A model generated the notes under the pieces. It saw only the letters and a program-made list of their open reading frames with translations, made no database searches and was not told where the DNA came from. A stretch of 64,000 nt of DNA. Source: Parietaria judaica (lineage: Eukaryota > Streptophyta > Magnoliopsida > Rosales > Urticaceae). This document shows positions 61,453 through 64,000 of this stretch, piece by piece; positions within the stretch are counted from its first letter, which is position 1; each line of letters opens with the position of its first letter. The DNA lies in contig OX940868.1 in assembly GCA_954871525.1 (NCBI GenBank), positions 22,191,056-22,255,055 of the forward strand, read 5' to 3'. A program made the position numbers and the translations under genes.

Positions 61453-64000
61453 ATGGCGGATCCTCCCTCCTCCTCCTCCTCCTTCTCCTCGCTCCTCAAT
61501 CGCTATCGGAGTGACCGTCGGAAGCTTCTCGAGTTCATCTTCTCCTCCGGACTCGTCGCGGAGCTCCGGCCGCCGTCAAACGGCCCCTCCGCCGCCGATC
61601 TCGACAATCTCAGCGCCGACTACGTCCTCGATCGCCTCGCTTCAGGTGAATTCTCCATCTAGCTGAGGAGAGTTTTTCTTGTTTGGTTCGCGAGAAAATC
61701 AGTGAGCTCGGGAATTAGTCTCAGTGGAGATTGTTGCTCGTTGATCGTGATTATTTCTCTATAGCTAGGGTTTTTGAATTTCTTTCTTTTGATTTCTTTC
61801 ACTTCGCTGCTCGTAGATTCTTGCTTGATCACTCATAGAAGAACAATATCTAAGCCGAGTTAAAGAAAACAAGTGATTATCAAAGAGTTCTGAATTATTT
61901 TTAGGCTGTTCTAAGCTAGTTTCGAGTAGCAGAATTGGATTTATTCGACAAATTTTCTCCAATCTGCGTTTGTTAAACCAGTCTGTTCCTGGTGTCCATA
62001 TTATATTGCTCATTTGTCATGGAATTTGGTTTCAGGTCGAGTGGTTGATCTTTCTGAAGCTACTAAGAAGTACTCGGACGAAATCGAGTATCCTATTATG
62101 GTAAACTTCGCATTTGAGCTTAGCGTGATTTTCCGTTGTGTTCTTTGGAGGAAGTTCTTGTTTGTTAGTGAAGTTCCGGAAACAAAATTTCAGCTAAAAA
62201 TAGAGAGAATTCGCTTAAAAAATGTTTGTGGGCTTTGAAAAGCTATCTTGGACTAGTATATCTAGGCTAGAGCCGGAAGCACCTTGGACTAGCATTTTTC
62301 TATTCGTTTATGCATTTCGTATGAAAATAATTGTTCAGCCTAAAATATTGCAGAAAGTTGTGTATAATTCGTTGACATTTCAGCAATCTTAATCTAGTAT
62401 ATAACGTACGTGTTATTCAATTTTCAAAACCCAAATAAAATATTGATGAGAAAGAAGTAGAATCTGAAGATTATATTTCTGTGATACTCCTCTCCTCCTT
62501 TAAGTTTAATTTAGTAACTCCAGATTTTTTTCACAGATGAATTCTCAATCAGGGAGTTCATACTTTCTACTATCTGACCAAGAACAGGCTGGTTCGCCTC
62601 CTAGGCGGGCTCCGCCTCCCATCGGGAGAAAGCCAATCCTTGAAAGAACACCTGGAAGTATTGATTCTTCGAACGTGAATGGAATCGGAGGTTCAGAAGA
62701 TAGTTATGGTGTTAAAATCAGGGTTTCTTCGGTTAAGCAGTCAAAGGCCGTAAATCAAGTGAAACTTCCTCCGTTAGGATTGCCTAATCTGCAAACGGGT
62801 ATTGCTCTCTTTCTGATTTGTCTGTTTCCTCTGAAAAATGGAACCAGAACGGTTCAACATCAAAAATATAATCATGACAGTAAATTAGGTTTCTAGCGTT
62901 TTTAATATTATGCAGTAGAACAGGAATTCGCTCTTTTGAGTAAACTGATACATACTTTCAGGAATTTTGAAGGACTATCTGATGATGACTTGCGGGAATC
63001 AGCGTATGAAATATTGCTTGCATCTTTGATATCTTCGGGGTATTAATTCTTTATTTTGAATGAATTTGGTGTGTTTGTTCTTACTGGGGTCTATTTCAGT
63101 GTCCTGCTCAATGGCACGTCATCCTCGTATCTGAGCAGAATCTCTCCGTTTCTTGCATGATTTGTCTAATTTACAGATCTTCCTCTTGCTCTTTAGGGTT
63201 GATGTATATGTGGCAGAAGAGAAGAAGAAGGAAAAGAATGCAAAATTCTTGTTAGGGATGAAGAGTAAGAAAGATAAAACACCTGTTCAGTCTCATTCCT
63301 TTAATAGACATTCCCAGCTTATCCGCATCATCCGTGAACAGATGCAGGTAAGAACATTTTTTTCACAGCGGAAACCGAAAACCGGAAAAACGAAGACAAA
63401 AACCGTGTTACTGGTTACCGGTTTTATTTCCTTTTTATTATTTTGTTCGTTTATTTATTTATTTTTTATCTTGCTTAGATTTTTTAGTTTTCTTTATTAA
63501 ATAACCGGAACTACTTATTGTTTTCACCCTGAAATACCATAGACCTGAAGGTATGGATATATACTTTCTGTGCATGTGTATTTTTTGTCTTATTTCGATG
63601 ATACTACGCAACTACCAACTAAACTTTAACCGGAAGAATTTCTTACTATTTAATGTGTAATCAACATTTGCAAGATATTGATTAGTGACGAACTTGTTGT
63701 TGAAAAATGTTTGGAAGTACACATTCGCATAGTTCTTTTTAAATTTTCACGTATTAGCTATTGAACTAACTAAATACACATAGTGAGGTTTGCCACAATT
63801 TTCATTACAGAATATTTTATTATCTTCTTTGTTCTGCTGTACGTAAGTCTTTGTATAACTATAAAAAAATAGGAAGTATTTTGTAAATATCAATATATAT
63901 AATAGTTATCTTATTGTTTCCTTTTTGTTTTTTTTGACAGATTTCAGAAGCAATGGATGTATGCATTAGGCGTAGGTTGCAGTCTCCCGCCAGAAGAACT
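61453..64000 (+). CDS. MUN/DUF810-domain protein (PATROL1 family, At4g11670-like), 5' part
   Basis: N-terminal 180 residues of a large plant protein with a Munc13-homology (MUN) domain; PATROL1, a family member, delivers the plasma-membrane H+-ATPase in guard cells, so a role in vesicle tethering or exocytosis is expected. Exons seen: 61453-61645, 62036-62100, 62537-62798, 62973-63039, 63197-63347, 63941 to the window end. Landmarks: LLNRYRSDRRKLLEFIFSSG, LSADYVLDRLASGGRVVDLS, SYFLLSDQEQAGSPPRRAPP, the conserved GLSDDDLRESAYEILLAS, a Lys-rich EEKKKEKNAKF segment and QISEAMDVCIRRRL. It resembles the At4g11670 paralogue more than PATROL1 itself. Exon 4 uses the acceptor TTTTGAAG, fixed by the conserved Gly-Leu-Ser-Asp-Asp-Asp. 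The start is the ATG in ACCATGG. The MUN domain proper lies beyond the window. Confidence 0.92.

Overview
This is nuclear DNA from a flowering plant, almost certainly a eudicot. Coding regions are split by many short AT-rich introns, intergenic DNA is very AT-rich with long (AT)n tracts, and the gene set is plant-type: a CYP87A cytochrome P450, HAP2/GCS1, a PAS/Raf-like kinase, an IQD protein, a plant rhomboid and a MUN/DUF810 protein. I cannot name the species. Nothing here looks bacterial, organellar or viral. Exon coordinates were worked out by hand from splice sites, reading frame and family conservation.

Layout. 1-5.6 kb: no gene; two foldback elements and a non-autonomous hAT element with 8-bp target duplications. 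5.7-9.0 kb: CYP87A P450 (+). 9.2-13.3 kb: the gamete fusogen HAP2/GCS1 (-), tail to tail with the P450. 13.7-17.6 kb: two adjacent Mutator-like (MULE) elements with 9-bp target duplications; the second carries a fragment of a class 3 lipase gene. 18.9-24.4 kb: PAS-domain Raf-like protein kinase (+) with a hAT element in intron 1. 24.7-25.8 kb: truncated LTR retrotransposon. 25.8-31.8 kb: gene-poor, with a large inverted repeat and a hAT-like relic. 31.9-35.9 kb: IQ67-domain protein (+). 36.4-40.5 kb: two identical tRNA-Val(AAC) genes, a broken third copy, a disabled RING gene, an expansin relic and a 231-bp MULE. 41.0-43.2 kb: rhomboid-like protease (-). 43.2-46.5 kb: no gene seen. 46.5-47.9 kb: ribosomal protein L24 (-). 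49.4-51.2 kb: replication factor C small subunit (-). 53.7-56.5 kb: membrane RING-H2 E3 ligase (+). 56.5-61.4 kb: gene-poor, with relics of a MAPKKK and of the RING ligase. 61.5-64.0 kb: 5' half of a MUN/DUF810 gene of the PATROL1 family (+), cut by the window end.

The genes do not form one pathway, but their order looks ancestral. From memory of Arabidopsis locus numbers, neighbours here correspond to neighbours in three Arabidopsis segments (CYP87A2-RBL6-RING at At1g127xx; RBL2-RFC2-RING at At1g631xx; DUF810-RING-HAP2 at At4g116xx-117xx). That suggests a less fractionated version of a duplicated block. The rest of the window is shaped by DNA transposons that moved or captured sequence; the lipase-carrying MULE is the clearest new observation.
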